NCBI RefSeq assembly: GCF_026914265.1
Contig: NC_069129.1
Coordinates: 20,321,945-20,385,944, forward strand
Length of the DNA: 64,000 bases
DNA from: Mya arenaria
Taxonomy: Eukaryota; Mollusca; Bivalvia; Myida; Myidae
Reading direction: 5' to 3'
The position numbers and the translations under genes are program-made. This document shows, piece by piece, positions 13,817 to 26,900 of this stretch. Below the pieces are notes generated by a model. That model ran no database searches. It worked only from the letters and a program-made list of their open reading frames with translations, and was not told the origin of the DNA. The first letter of the stretch is position 1. Each line of letters starts with the position of its first letter.

Positions 13817-16250
13817 CTAATCAAACCTATACAAACAATGGCACATACTACAGATAATAATGTCGATAAAAAGCCGACCATGTTGGACAATGATGATGAC
13901 TTAGCTGATACAAAGCCGACCATGTTTTTGGACAACGATGAAAGTAAACCATCTGCCTCGAAAGTTAAATTTGATGAGTATGCCGAATAGACGCCAGATG
14001 AAGAGGTAAAAAACTCATCTTTAAAAGGACCTCGTTGTACATATACATATATATACATATATAATTATAAACAGTTCGAGGAAAATGTATTATGAAAATG
14101 TCTTATTGCCACTGATGCTGTTTTATGTGATCTTGTTTGCTGTTAAATCAAACAACTTTAAAATTAAGATCAGCTAGATCTCTGATAGCTCCATTAACCT
14201 TAATGTAACATTTCGATGCCTGGTGATCCCATATAAATTTGGTATAATTTAGGAGATATATGACTGCTGATAACTGAATAACAAAAACAAGGTATACATA
14301 TAGTTTTAGTTTTTTCATTTTGTTATATATTTCAAATGAAACGGAAAGAAAATGAGCTATTTGCAATCTTACAAGGTCCAAAATATCAATTTGTTATGTT
14401 AAAATTCTGTTATGATTTGGGTTTCTTTTCCTGCACACAAAACCCCTTTAAACGATGCCAAAATAATATGAGATCAACACGCATCTAATAACAACATATT
14501 TGTTGGTCGGATTCCTCAACATAAAGAAAATGGTTGGTAATTCTTGTATGTTGTTTGTACGTTAAATTATGATTGCAAACTCTTGTTGAACAATACACTA
14601 CAACTGTTATGTAGAATTGTTTAAGGAAACATTCAGCCAAATAAGTTAAGGGTCACCTATTATAGGAATTGTTCAATAACTGGCATCGGCCAAAATATCC
14701 TTTGAGGAAGATTGTTAACAGCGATATCGATGAAGACGTTAGAGTGTAGGAGAGTATAGGCTAGAGGTATACGTGAATAAAACCTGAATGTAAAACATGT
14801 TGTTTCAAACACTGACCCTTGATTAATTTCGTTGTGTGTAATGTATGTTATCTACTGAACTAAAATATGTTAACTTATAGATGTTGTTATGATTTATAAT
14901 GAAAAAGGACAACAGTGACTTTGGTGATGTTTTAGAAAGACTTTGCACATTTTAGTTTTAACTTCAACAGCTCAACATCCTATATTTAATTTCTACTACA
15001 GGATATCCGTAACACTGTTGGTAACATCCCAATGGAATGGTACAATAATTACAAACACATTGGCTACGATGTTGAGGGACGACGCCTGATTAAACCACAG
15101 CAGGGAGATAACTTGGATGACTTCCTGAATAAAGTTGATAATCCTAACTACTGGTAGGAAGATTTGGATTGTCTCTCTTGTATTAATTGTATTAAGGTTA
15201 CTTTCAGGTACAATTCATTGTAAACATATATTATATATCCATTTTAAGTTACAAGGACCATGCAAAATACTTGAAGCTTTAACGCGCTGAAAACTCATTT
15301 TCTATACTTTCTGTTATTTGTCTGTTTAGAACTTGGCAATTTTCTTATCAAACCCACGAAAATATTACTTGGTTCGTGGGTCAGGCGATTTTTATGACCT
15401 CTGCATGTATAGTTATGACATGTATGGTTTAGAAGAGAAATGGATTTGAAGCCAATACATGGACTCTCTTGGCCTGCTAAATAGGACATAATGGGACATG
15501 ATTACATACAGTCTCAAGTCCAAAGTCAGACTCAGCAGGCAAATCTACAAATTTTTATTTAATTGTAACTTTTTTATAATTCATAATTTATGATAAAATT
15601 TTCTGAATTTTATTAATTTTTAGAATTGTCAATTTTTTTTCTTTTTTGTCAAACATATGGAGTAAAGTTATTTTTTGTGATTTAATGAAACTGCTTTTCT
15701 GCGCCTGAGTCTAGACTCGGACTTGCGACCGTTCGCATTCATGGGCCCTGAACTGGTTTCTACCTCGGAAATGAGAAATTAAGTAATATAAATAAGTGTA
15801 AATTGAATAAATGATAAATAACCTTACTGAATAACATAAACTAAAGCCAAGGCAAATCCTTGAATATGGTGTTTGATCACTTAGCCTACGAAAAAGAATT
15901 TTTAAGCGAATGACATTAGAGCCTGTTTATAAATCATTCGTAGGCCTTAAACTATTGGATAAGAAAGCTGTAAATCTAACACTGGTGTTTGGCATGATTT
16001 TTATAAAAAAAACTGTTTTGTATGAATGCCAAAAAGTACAAGCCCATCAGCATTATTACTAGCCTTTTACCTTAGGGCAGGTGTGTTTTTCCACTGACTG
16101 GTAGCTAATAAATGCTTTCATTTTATCAGGCGTACAGTTTAAAACAAGTTGACCGGTCAGAACATTGTGCTGAGCATGGAATATGTCGAGTTGATACAGA
16201 ATCTACAGATAAAGAAACATCCAGTACTCGCTAATGAGGAACAATATGAG
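13817..16250 (+). pseudogene. BOP1 N-terminal pseudogene fragment (three exons, two nonsense codons)
   Basis: Three exons with intact splice sites match the BOP1 N-terminal region missing from the main gene. Exon a (about 13817-14005) is an acidic stretch (KPTMLDNDDDLADTK) with an in-frame TAG at 13988-13990. Exon b (15002-15153) encodes [14 protein letters not shown] and [14 protein letters not shown], ending DNPNY(W). Exon c (16130-16250) encodes RTV, an in-frame TAA at 16140-16142, then NKLTGQNIVLS and ends EEQYE|gtaagc. Phases join correctly: W is split TG|G between b and c. In the family, exon c is followed directly by the sequence at 5596 (SWVDWF). No C-terminal BOP1 exons follow here; TRIM-like copy B does. 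This is therefore a 3'-truncated duplicate, not the 5' end of another gene. Confidence 0.88.
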
Positions 16251-17765
16251 GTAAGCTATTTCCTCTTTAGCATTTTGAGATTTGAATTAAGACACACAAT
16301 CACAAAACACACTGCGCTTTGTGTACCAGTCCATTTTTGATATGATGCTGTAAAGTCTTATTCAAGCATGCCCTCAGCAACGAAGGAGTTTGTTTCCCAA
16401 AAGATTCGATTGAAACAGCTTTGGAAGTGAACATGTTTGTGGTTTATCCAGGGCTATGTCACAGTTTAACACTCTTTTCATTTGTTTGACGTTTTTTTTA
16501 TTTTAAAATCCGTTTGAAATACAGGCTAACTACAATGTGCAGAGGGTATATAGTAAAAACTAGCTTGCTTTAAAGTCATACGTAGAGGTGAAAAAGGTCA
16601 TAGATTTTTCCCCCATGCTATGCAGTGGGAGACATTGTTTTTAGCTTAATGTTTTGGTATTTGCTCTGTATCTCGTCAATCCCGTAAAGGATTTTCATGA
16701 AACTCGAATGTTTACCACACAGATGATGTGCAGATCCCATATTCCAGTTGCACCACTGCAGGGTCAAGTTATAGATATCTACTGTGTATCTCCTAAACTC
16801 CTTGAAGGTTTGAATGATATATGGGATAAAAAATCTCGTAAGGACATCGGATGAAACATGTTTTCCAGTCAGGCCATCTCAAAATCAATACCACAGTTCA
16901 GTGTAGGGGAAAAGGAAGAGATAAGTGATTGATCATTCTCTTAAGACGTAAAACCATTATAATGTAATGTGGCGGGGGAAGCAATTTACCTGGTTCAGGT
17001 GGGTGACTTTAATGCTCATTTGGCTATTTATGCAGTCATGTATTTGTAAATAATGTGTTGTAGGCAAGATAGTGACAACAGTGCATGGTAAGAGACATTA
17101 TGTTCTGTCCAAAAATAACTGTCTAGTTATTGATTTTTAGCTTGTCTGTTGGGCTGTTGTAATAGCCTTGGTGTCTTTGGCGACAGTGGCGGCATCAGCT
17201 ACTTCGTGTAAAAATATAAACCTTGCCCATAACTTAAGGACTGTTGCAAAGTAATCAAATTGTACTTGATACACATTTTGTCAGATTCTACACGCATATG
17301 AACAGCAAGGTCCATCACTCTGACTATGCTAATTATTCAGTTGTGCCTCATGCAATGTGATATAGCTGATAATAAATGTTCTATTCAGCCTATTTTACCT
17401 CTACATATTCTGTAGAGTTACTGGTATATCATAGCGTAGGTTCCGAAGATGATTTACTGGTTGAAGGCAATGGTTCTACTAGGGAAGACATGTTGTACTA
17501 TTTTCACATTAAACATAACAAGCTTGTTTATTCACATTATGGTTTATTGAAATAAATAGTGCATATTAAATAACCGATTATTTAAGCATAATGCTTAATT
17601 TAGGAAACAATACAAATGATTAGTTATTGTTGAAACAATGATCATAGTATAAAAAATCACTTTATCCTGATCATTTTGTATTTTCTTCTATCATCATAAA
17701 ATAAAACCCTCTCCAATAACATCAATAAAATAAAAACAAATTCCTTAGCTAACACATCAATACAC
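16251..17765. other. Intron remnant of duplicated BOP1, no gene seen
   Basis: Apart from dispersed-repeat-like text around 16560-17000 and 17140-17400 (phrases such as 'ttttcatgaaactcg', typical of interspersed bivalve repeats), nothing coding is recognised. Its counterpart in copy A would lie mostly left of position 1. Confidence 0.4.
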
Positions 17766-17919
17766 TTAAAAATGAAATGTAACACACACAATGCACACAT
17801 GATTACAATGATAGTAGGTTATATCTGATTTCTGTGTAACAGTGTTTCCATTCAACACATCATCAACTAGATCTCTATTCACAACTGATTCATGTTGTAG
17901 ACCTTTTCCCTCTGTCTCT

Positions 17920-20900
17920 CTACTGAAGTTCCACCACCAGAATATTATCTTGCTTTCCCCCAACAATGAGCCTGCCAGTGTATGGGCTGTACCAAGCTGC
18001 CTTTGGACAGTTGATACCATCTTCTTTTCTGACCAGTGTGGCCAGCTTCTTCTTGCCTTCCTGATCAACCTGTACCACCATGTTGTTGTGCCATGAACAC
18101 ACAAATACATGGCCATCCTCACTCACATGTACACCATAGGCAAAACGAATGTCTGGATCCTTCAGTGTAGCTAGAACGCTGCCATTCATATCAATTGTAA
18201 ATAGTTCTGGATCGTAATGGTTACAGATGTAGATTTTATTGCCATCTTGGTTCAAAGCAAAGTGAATCACTGTCTGGCCGCCTGATCTGTTTTCAAGTAT
18301 CTTCTTGACTTGCTTGCCGGCTTTAGTGTAGATGTACAGGGCTGTTATGGAGCCCACATACAGCTTATCCCCATGGTGCCTGACGGAAGTGCAGTCATGG
18401 TCAACTGAGAACTTTCTTGTCATCGTAATGGTGCCAGCTGACACAGTGAGAAAGTGGACCTCATGCCTGACAGCTTCAGGCCAGTTTACTGCTACAGCCA
18501 CCTGATTTCCTGTGATATGACATATGTCCTTGAGCTCTATAGGAACTTCACACTGGGCTATTACCTTATACTCCCTGTTTAATACCTTCACCTTGTCATG
18601 GCGTTTATCTGCAAGAATGATCTCTCCTGTTGGAAGTTCCGTTATACCAATAATAGAACAGACATTTGTTTCCGGCTTGATTTTCACATTGAATGTTGAT
18701 TTCTTCTCAGTCTTGAAAATCCTGGAGATATGAGTATGTTTAGAGGACTTATTTTCGGACAGCTGATGTCCAATCTGTATTTCTTGGACGATGCCTAGTA
18801 TGTTAAAATCAGACAGCAGTTGTGTAATTGTGGTTTCAGACTTGAATGTTGCAGTCAGTTCAGGTTTGGTGGACAACTCCTGGAGCAGGCTCTTGGCCTC
18901 TGCCATCTTCTTTTCACACTTCCTGAAGCTAATGTAGGAGCTTGGTTCATCGTCCTTGCACTGGGCTTGGATGGTGTCCATCAAGGCCTTCAGCTGGTCA
19001 TGTATGCTTGTACAGGAGTCAATGTCCTTCTCTAGTGTGTCATTCAGGTTAGCCAGGACGATGTCCATCTGTTCCACTGTCTTCTTCTCCAGTGCATCCA
19101 GCAGCTGGTTCAGTTTCTTCCTCAGGTCCTTGATCTTTGTCAGCATGGACTTGCCAGAGGTCTTCAAGGAGCCTTGGTTCTTCTTTCTGACCTCTCTTAC
19201 CTGGTTCAGACTTGTTGTTACATTAGCAACCTTAGATGGAAGCTGCTTGAAGTCTGCCATCTTGTGTATGCCCTTGGCCAGGTCTGAGATCAAGCTGATG
19301 CTTCTGCACATCCTGTTGTTGAGATAAATAAATGTAGTGAATGCGTGATGGGAGGTCATATTAAAGAATAAAAAATTGTATGTGTGACCTGTCTTTGGAT
19401 TCTGTGAAAAGATAAACAAGTTAACTTAAATACTTTCATCAACAGGCCATTGATTGAATTATACCTAATCATGAGTATGCAAGGGTTATTTTGTCTAAAA
19501 TTATGATTTTGTTGTCTCTTGGTTTTTCCATGATATGGCCTTGGTGCCTTTCAACTTTTCTTTAGGCCACACCAAATTAATTTTTGGTTCCAAAGATTTA
19601 CCATACCTATTTGTTTTAGTTTAATGCCTCTGAAGTGGCAAATAGTAATCAGGCATCCATCTGTCTGTCCCCACTGTATCCGATCGATAACTGAATCAAG
19701 GGACCTAAACCTTGGTATGTAATGACAAGCAGATGCTTTAAGGTCAATTGGTCAAAGGTCAAGATAGTGGTGACATCAAGCTAAAACTCAATTTCCGATC
19801 AATAACTGAGGAAAGCTGTTTTTCATAGACCTGGTAGGCAGATTGGTAATGACCAGCAGATGAACCCTATTGATTTTAAAGTTGATGTTTCAAAGGTCAA
19901 GGTCTTAGTGACCTCAAGCTGAAAATACGTTTTTGATCAATATGATATCTGAAGAACGCTTAGACCCAGTAATCTTAAACTTTGTAGGCAGGTTTGAAAT
20001 GTCCAGCAAATTAACCATATTGATTTTGATGTCAGTAAGTCAAAGGTCAAGGTTATGATGATCTCAAGTTGAAAATCCATTTCCTATCAATAACAGACAT
20101 CGCTTTGGCACATACACCTTAAACTTTGTAGGCAGGTTGGTAATGACCAGCAGATCAGTCACATTGTTTTTTAGGTCATTGGTCAAAAGGTTAAGTTTAT
20201 GGTGACCTCCAAGTGAAAATCCATTTCTGATCAATATATGAAGAACGCTTAGACCAATTAATGTAAAACTTGGTAGGCAGGTGGGAAATACCAGCAGATT
20301 AACCATTTTGATTTTGAGGTCAGTGGGTGAAAGTCAAGTTTATGATGGTTTTAAGCTGTTTCTGATCAATAACTGAAGAACATGAAGGCAAAGAGAAGAG
20401 TTGACACGCACTAGAACTTGCAGTGACTTATCTTTTCCATGTACATTACTATGCTATTGTTACAAATCAATATTTCAGTTACTTTATAAGAAGGTAGGTT
20501 AGTTCATCATGAAAATATGTTACATAATCAAGGCTGTCTGTCCATGTGTAGTCTCAAATACTAATGGCTACGGGGTCTTTAAGGAGCATTTGTCACACTC
20601 CTGTGACGTTCTTGTTTTTATTTTGCCAACTTAACTGTTTTTAAGATCTTTTTATAAAAAATGATAAAAAGCAAATCCGTGTAAATCCATGATGCATCAA
20701 ACAGAAAAACATGAAATATGGTATTACTTATCACATGCTAATATAGCCATCACATATTTTTCTGTATTACACATTTTATAATATAACACTATTTCTATTG
20801 GTCAGAAAATTTATTTATATAACTAGTTTGCAAAAGTAATGATTGCTTTAAATGCAATATTCTAGCAAGTCATGCGTTAATTTCTAACTTTGTATTTATG

Positions 20901-23900
20901 ATTGGGGTTTATTTGAAAACAGTATTACTTTTTTCATCTGAATCTTCAGAGTACAATGGTGACATATTGTCTTGAGTTCGTAAACACATTTTGAAAGACG
21001 TACAGTACTTCTTGTGTATAAACAGAAAATTATGTCATGAACACATAACAAAATTTGGGCCACTGCTTTTTGATTGTTCGTTAAACAAACCCACCGCTAA
21101 TAAAACATGATTTCAGAAAAAAAATTGGAAATCCCAAACTTTTTATTCCCTCAGCTCCGAATTTTTCCTGTCGATTAAAATAAAACGTCGGGGAAAGAAA
21201 GACAACTCCTTCCACTTAAACTTTTTACCGTTTTTATAGCCAGTGTCTAAATGTCATCCAATCGTAAGCTCTGATTTTTGTATCCAGACGATTGATTGGA
21301 CCACAACGCTTGAAGAAACATGGCTATTTCTCGGACAGCAAAACAGTAAATTCATTTGTTAAAATAAATGAAAATGATACTGTCTCCCATATTATTAACA
21401 CAAGCATTCCCTCTAATACACTTGTAAAGAATGTTTGTGGATATGGAAAGGCTGGAAATGCAGGTAAACATTAAGGAAAATCGTCATACCAAATGACATT
21501 CCGGGCACCCTGTTGATACAATTCGGGGTCAAATGCATTGTCATAGAGAATTAGTCAAAAACAGAGGAAGAATACGTGCCACCTACAAAGACTGTCAATG
21601 CATTTGATATAATGATGTCCACGACAAAGAAATTTGATTGGGTACCTTCTGAAAAGTATGTATTCTGGCAGTTTTTGACTAAATGTTTTTTGTGCCTATG
21701 CCAATGACCCTTGCTGTGTATAAACCGTGGAAGAAAAGTGTGCCCTGGGATTTGAACGCACAACCAGCGGAGCACTAGCATGGCCATCTAATAATAGGAT
21801 TCAGACTCATGGTTTGGTCTGAAATGGAGTTTGAAAGTCATTTTGGGACCAAATCAATTGAGCTTGTGAACAGTTTTTAGTCAGTATTAACTATCATGTG
21901 ACAATTTAAATAAAACTTTATAATTGTGATCAATATAGAACTGCTGTTAAGATTTAATGATGTGATCACCATTCAGGCAGTTGTTCAGTTCAATTTTACT
22001 GGATATGAAAATCTAATTATTTTTTTCATTGTAATTTTTCTGGATATCCTTTTGTATTTCACTTTAAATGATCAAATTGATATGTTGTTTTGAATCATTC
22101 GGGGCACTACATTTCTGGAATGCATAGCACGGGAAATGGCATTCGGCTCATTGTCACAAGAACAGGTGAAATTTAGTAGGTCGATCTTTCTATTTTCTTC
22201 TGGAAAAGCATGTGATATAAAGAATCTGACACTCATCATCATATCATACACAATTGTATTCAACTCATCCATGAAATGTGTTAGTTAGTTTACCAAAGGC
22301 TCGCTTACTCACATTTTTTCCTGAACTCTTTGAGTTCAATTGTGTATCATATGACGTCTATTTATGTCTAAACACTTCTGAGAGACTGACACAGTTGTAT
22401 AAAATGAATTATCTTTGTGGTATTTCCTTTATAACACACTTGCAAGGGACAATTAATTAAGTTATAATGATTCAAGGTTATCATTCTTTATGCTCAAATA
22501 TGGAAAACTATATGTATATTCTTATTTCACCCGCTTATTGCTTTTCATTTTGATCACAATCTGTATTTCTGTGAACTTTAAGTTAGAGCTTGTGTAGATT
22601 AGATTTGGTTGTTGGCGAGGACCTGCTTTAGATTTAATTTGATTTATGATTTCTTCAAGTTATAAACAATGAAAATAAAACAAGATTAGACTCATCACAA
22701 AGGTTTTTAACATTCAGTTATGTTTGCAGAAGTTACAACTTGCTTTTCTCTTAATCTTAGCCACATAACAGCGATTCTCAATTAATTGACGCAATTTTGA
22801 AAAATTCCTGTCTCCAACATTTCAAGAGCTATAAAATGTACAAAAAAGCTTAAACATATCTAATTAAGAGTTAAATAAGTACTTTGAGATGTTTTTAGCT
22901 GCTTAGCCTAAATTTTGTAGTTTAAATACTCGACGATTTTCTTTCAAATTTATCTGAAAAACGATTATAACCACAAAAACCTGTCGCTTGAGATTTTTTA
23001 ATAAAAAAAACTATTATAGTGTTTTTAGACGATTTTCGTATATAATCAATAAAGTACCCATACATGATAAGGATTGCAGCAGAAGTTTAAGTAAGAGATC
23101 AATATTGTCCGCAAATCTTATCAAATACGGCTGTCGCCGAAATGTGACTATGCTACCGTAACGATTTTAAACTAGAACACAACAATGCTAAAGTGTGTTA
23201 TATTCTTTTGAATCCGTATCAAATATAATGTCCAAATACTATATTTGGTCTAAAATTAATAAATAAAACTCCTACGGTAAAACAATTTAACACAAACGAT
23301 TTTATTTTAGAAAATACGAATGTCGCGTTTAAAATGCTATGCCTCCGTAAACAGCCGTATATACTCCAATGTACTTGTATATAAATCAAATAAAGATTGA
23401 AAAATATTGATTTGTATTTCTTGAAATGAAACAGAGTAAAATAAATGCTATCGGCATAGAAAAGTGACCAGTGTGTCCCGCAGAAGCCTTATTTCACTAT
23501 GTTTCCGTAACGACTATTTTCCGCAACGAATCGATTATCCTAAATGCGGTACAGTATATGGTTCAAATAACCGCGTGACTGTTTACCTCTTCATCGCCTC
23601 CGCTGACACGTCATAATTATGTCTGCAAAAAAATTGTTAATCGACTTTTTGTGATAAAATTCCGTAAATAAAGGTAAGTGAAAATCACTGTACTTTTTTA
23701 TTATGATAAGTTGAAATATATTTTACTTGTATAAGCAGTTTAACTGGTGAATTCGATTGCAACTATTATTTGCAGAAAAGAAAAGGGTTGAAAGTCGTAA
23801 GATGACGATGTTTATATAGAATTTTACCCGTTTTAAATATCCGTAACGGAACATAGGTTATTATTGTGACATCATAAGTTGATGTGATATATGCATTTTA

Positions 23901-26900
23901 TCCATAGGCAGTTGACAATTTGAAATATATTATTGGTTTTAGACATGGAATAAATATTTTAATGACAAAAGAAAGCCCCGATAAACAAACAGCCACAAAA
24001 AAAATGTTACGGAAGCATAGCATTTTACTAGCTTTTTTGTGCACCGTAAAACTAATATTCAGAATGTTTATTAAACAGGTTCAAATGAGTTTTTCAAGAG
24101 TAAGATGTATGCACATGTTGTTCAATATGACCTGGAAATCTAATATGTTTTGCATTGTGCATTGTAAAGTTGCAGCTTTCCGTTACGGAACATGGCAAAT
24201 TTGTTACGGAACATAGTACTAATAAATGCTCTGCTTAGAATGATTTTTTTAATTGTATAATCCCAAAATTAAATCGTAATGTCCTTTAAATTATTTAACA
24301 GTTTGTTTATGATAATAATGATAATGATAATAGTTATAATGATCATTATATTGAAGTTAATAATCATGATGATGAATCATGATACAACAATGCTAAAGTG
24401 TGTTATATTCTTTTAAATCCGTATCCAATATAATGTCCAAATACTATATTTGGTTTAAAATTAATAAATAAAACTCCTACGGTAAAACAATTTAACACAA
24501 ACGATTTTATTTTAGAAAATACGAATGTCGCGTTTAAAATGCTATGCCTCCGTAACAGCCGCATATACTCCAATGTACTTTATATAAATCAAATAAAGAT
24601 TGAAAAATATTGATTTGTATTTCTTGAAATAAAACAGAGTAAAATAAATGCTATCGGCATAGAAAAGTGACCAGTGTTTCCCGCAGAAGCCTTATTTCAC
24701 TATGTTTCCGTAACGACTATTTTCCGCAACGAATCGATTATCCTAAATGCGGTACAGTATATGGTTCAAATAACCGCGTGACTGTTTACCTCTTCATCGC
24801 CTCCGCTGACACGTCATAATTTTGTCTGCAAAAAAATTGTTAATCGACTTTTTGTGATAAAATTCCGTAAATAAAGGTAAGTGAAAATCACTGTACTTTT
24901 TGTATTATGATAAGTTGAAATATATTTTACTTGTATAAGCAGTTTAACTGGTGAATTCGATTGCAAACATTATTTGCAGAAAAGAAAAGGGTTGAAAGTC
25001 GTAAGATGACGATGTTTATATAGAATTTTACCCGTTTTAAATATCCGTAACGGAACATAGGTTATTATTGTGACATCATAAGTTGATGTGATATATGCAT
25101 TTTATCCATAGGCAGTTGACAATTTGAAATATATTATTGGTTTTAGACATGGAATAAATATTTTAATGACAAAAGAAAGCCCCGATAAACAAACAGCCAC
25201 AAAAAAAATGTTACGGAAGCATAGCATTTTACTAGCTTTTTTGTGCACCGTAAAACTAATATTCAGAATGTTTATTAAACAGGTTCAAATGAGTTTTTCA
25301 AGAGTAAGATGTATGCAAATGTTGTTCAATATGACCTGGAAATCTAACATGTTTTGCATTGTGCATTGTAAAGTTGCAGCTTTCCGTTACGGAACATGGC
25401 AAATTTGTTACGGAACATAGTACTAATAAATGCTCTGTTTAGAATGATTTTTTTAATTGTATAATCCCAAAATTAAATCGTAATGTCCTTTAAATTATTT
25501 AACAGTTTGTTTATGATAATAATGATAATGATAATAGTTATAATGATCATTATATTGAAGTTAATAATCATGATGATGAATCATGATTAAAAAGTTTAAG
25601 ATGATTATTAATACTAAGTTTATAAATTGCACTGGTTTTCTATTTCAGAATGGCACTATCAAATGCCGAAAGACATTGAAAATGGAGACAAAAGCAGAGA
25701 GAGGAAAACTACGAATCATACTTTAGAAAAGAGAGAAGAAGAAAACAGAAAAAGTATGTCCCCACTTATGAGTTATCTGGTGAAAAGAAAGAGCAACAGC
25801 GACAAAAATGTAGAGAGGACTACTAGAAACATGCAATCAGGGAAAGGGCTAGAAAGAAGAAATCAAAGAAAGACATTCATTTTCAAATATTAGCCCAGAT
25901 ATTGACGAAGTACAGCTGCAACAACAAGATCAGCGAAGATATATATATACCCCTGTTGTTGTTGTTATCAGTTACTTATGGTTTCTTAGATTATGTGAAA
26001 TTGTGACAATGATGCTTCAATGAAGCTTAAACGGCTAATCAAAAACATTATAATTTTTTGAATGCATTGTTCACACATTTGCAACATTTACAGTAACTTA
26101 TGTTCCGTAACAGAATGTGATTATTGTTGGTTTAACATTTGTGAAGCAACATTTGTTTGGCAACGTTACATTAATTAAAAGTTATGCTTTATTTGTGTTC
26201 TGCTTCTATCTAAAATATTAATTGACCACCTTAATGACGACATTTCTTGTTTGTGCATTACATCTAAACAATGGCAATATTTTTTTTTTTAAATCTTTGC
26301 TTATAATACAAGCTTTTTACATCCCGGATATACAAGTTTCAGAAAGAGATATGGTATATACTATTGTTATTAAAGTTAACCATTTGTCTTTATCTTCCCA
26401 ATACCTTTGTATCAAATCATTCAATCTAATGTGTTAGTAAAATAGTATTTCCAAAGATATTCCGATGATTAATATATGTTCCGTAACGACGCATTTTAGT
26501 GGGTAACTTCATAAGGTTTCTGTAGACAAACGGAGTGAATTGTGTGGGTTAAATTTCTACACAATTTGTCAGAGGTATTTAACTTTAATAACAAAGTAAA
26601 GACATCGTTATATAAGAAAGTCAGAAAAAAAAAATGCCCCAAATGTGCGTAACTGATGGGAGAACGGCTGAAATCCTATAATTATCAAAGATTTAATAAC
26701 TTGTTAATATTACTTTGTCTGAATTCTTTGATCATATTAAGTAAATCACAAACCTGTGATTCAAGCTCACACAGAGGTGGCAGCACATCTCATCGTGGTC
26801 CTCACACAGAAGTTCAATGACCTTACGAGGGTGAAGGTCACATGAAATGAGAGTGTTGCCCTGCCCCACCCACTTGTCCACATCATCACAGCCCACAACA

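Larger units (their letters stand above)
22769..26670. mobile_element. 3.9-kb DNA-transposon-like insertion with imperfect TIRs
   Basis: Copy A reads straight through 'ccacataaatcctataatt' (about 4188). In copy B the same site is split: 'ccacataa' ends at 22768 and 'aaatcctataatt' resumes at 26671. The ends are imperfect inverted repeats: left CAGCGATTCTCAATTAATTG, right (reverse complement) CAGCCGTTCTCCCATCAGTT, continuing with shared ACGCA. The flank is compatible with a 2-3-bp A-rich target duplication. Inside are two tandem 1.2-kb units, many CCGTAACG/GTTACGGAACAT motifs, and a decayed start exon of a basic protein (25649-25892). No complete transposase is present, so it is non-autonomous or dead. 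Superfamily not assigned. Confidence 0.72.

Noticed and set aside
13813-14058. Minus-strand 81-residue frame
   Set aside because: Antisense of the acidic BOP1 pseudo-exon; the sense strand has conserved phase with the next exon.
18820-19327. + strand open frames across TRIM-like copy B
   Set aside because: They are antisense shadows of the coiled-coil coding exon.
23920-24216. 98-residue open frame repeated at 25124-25420 as a candidate small protein
   Set aside because: Both copies are inside the tandem units of the insertion. The repetition is explained by DNA duplication, and the frame shows no domain or splice context.
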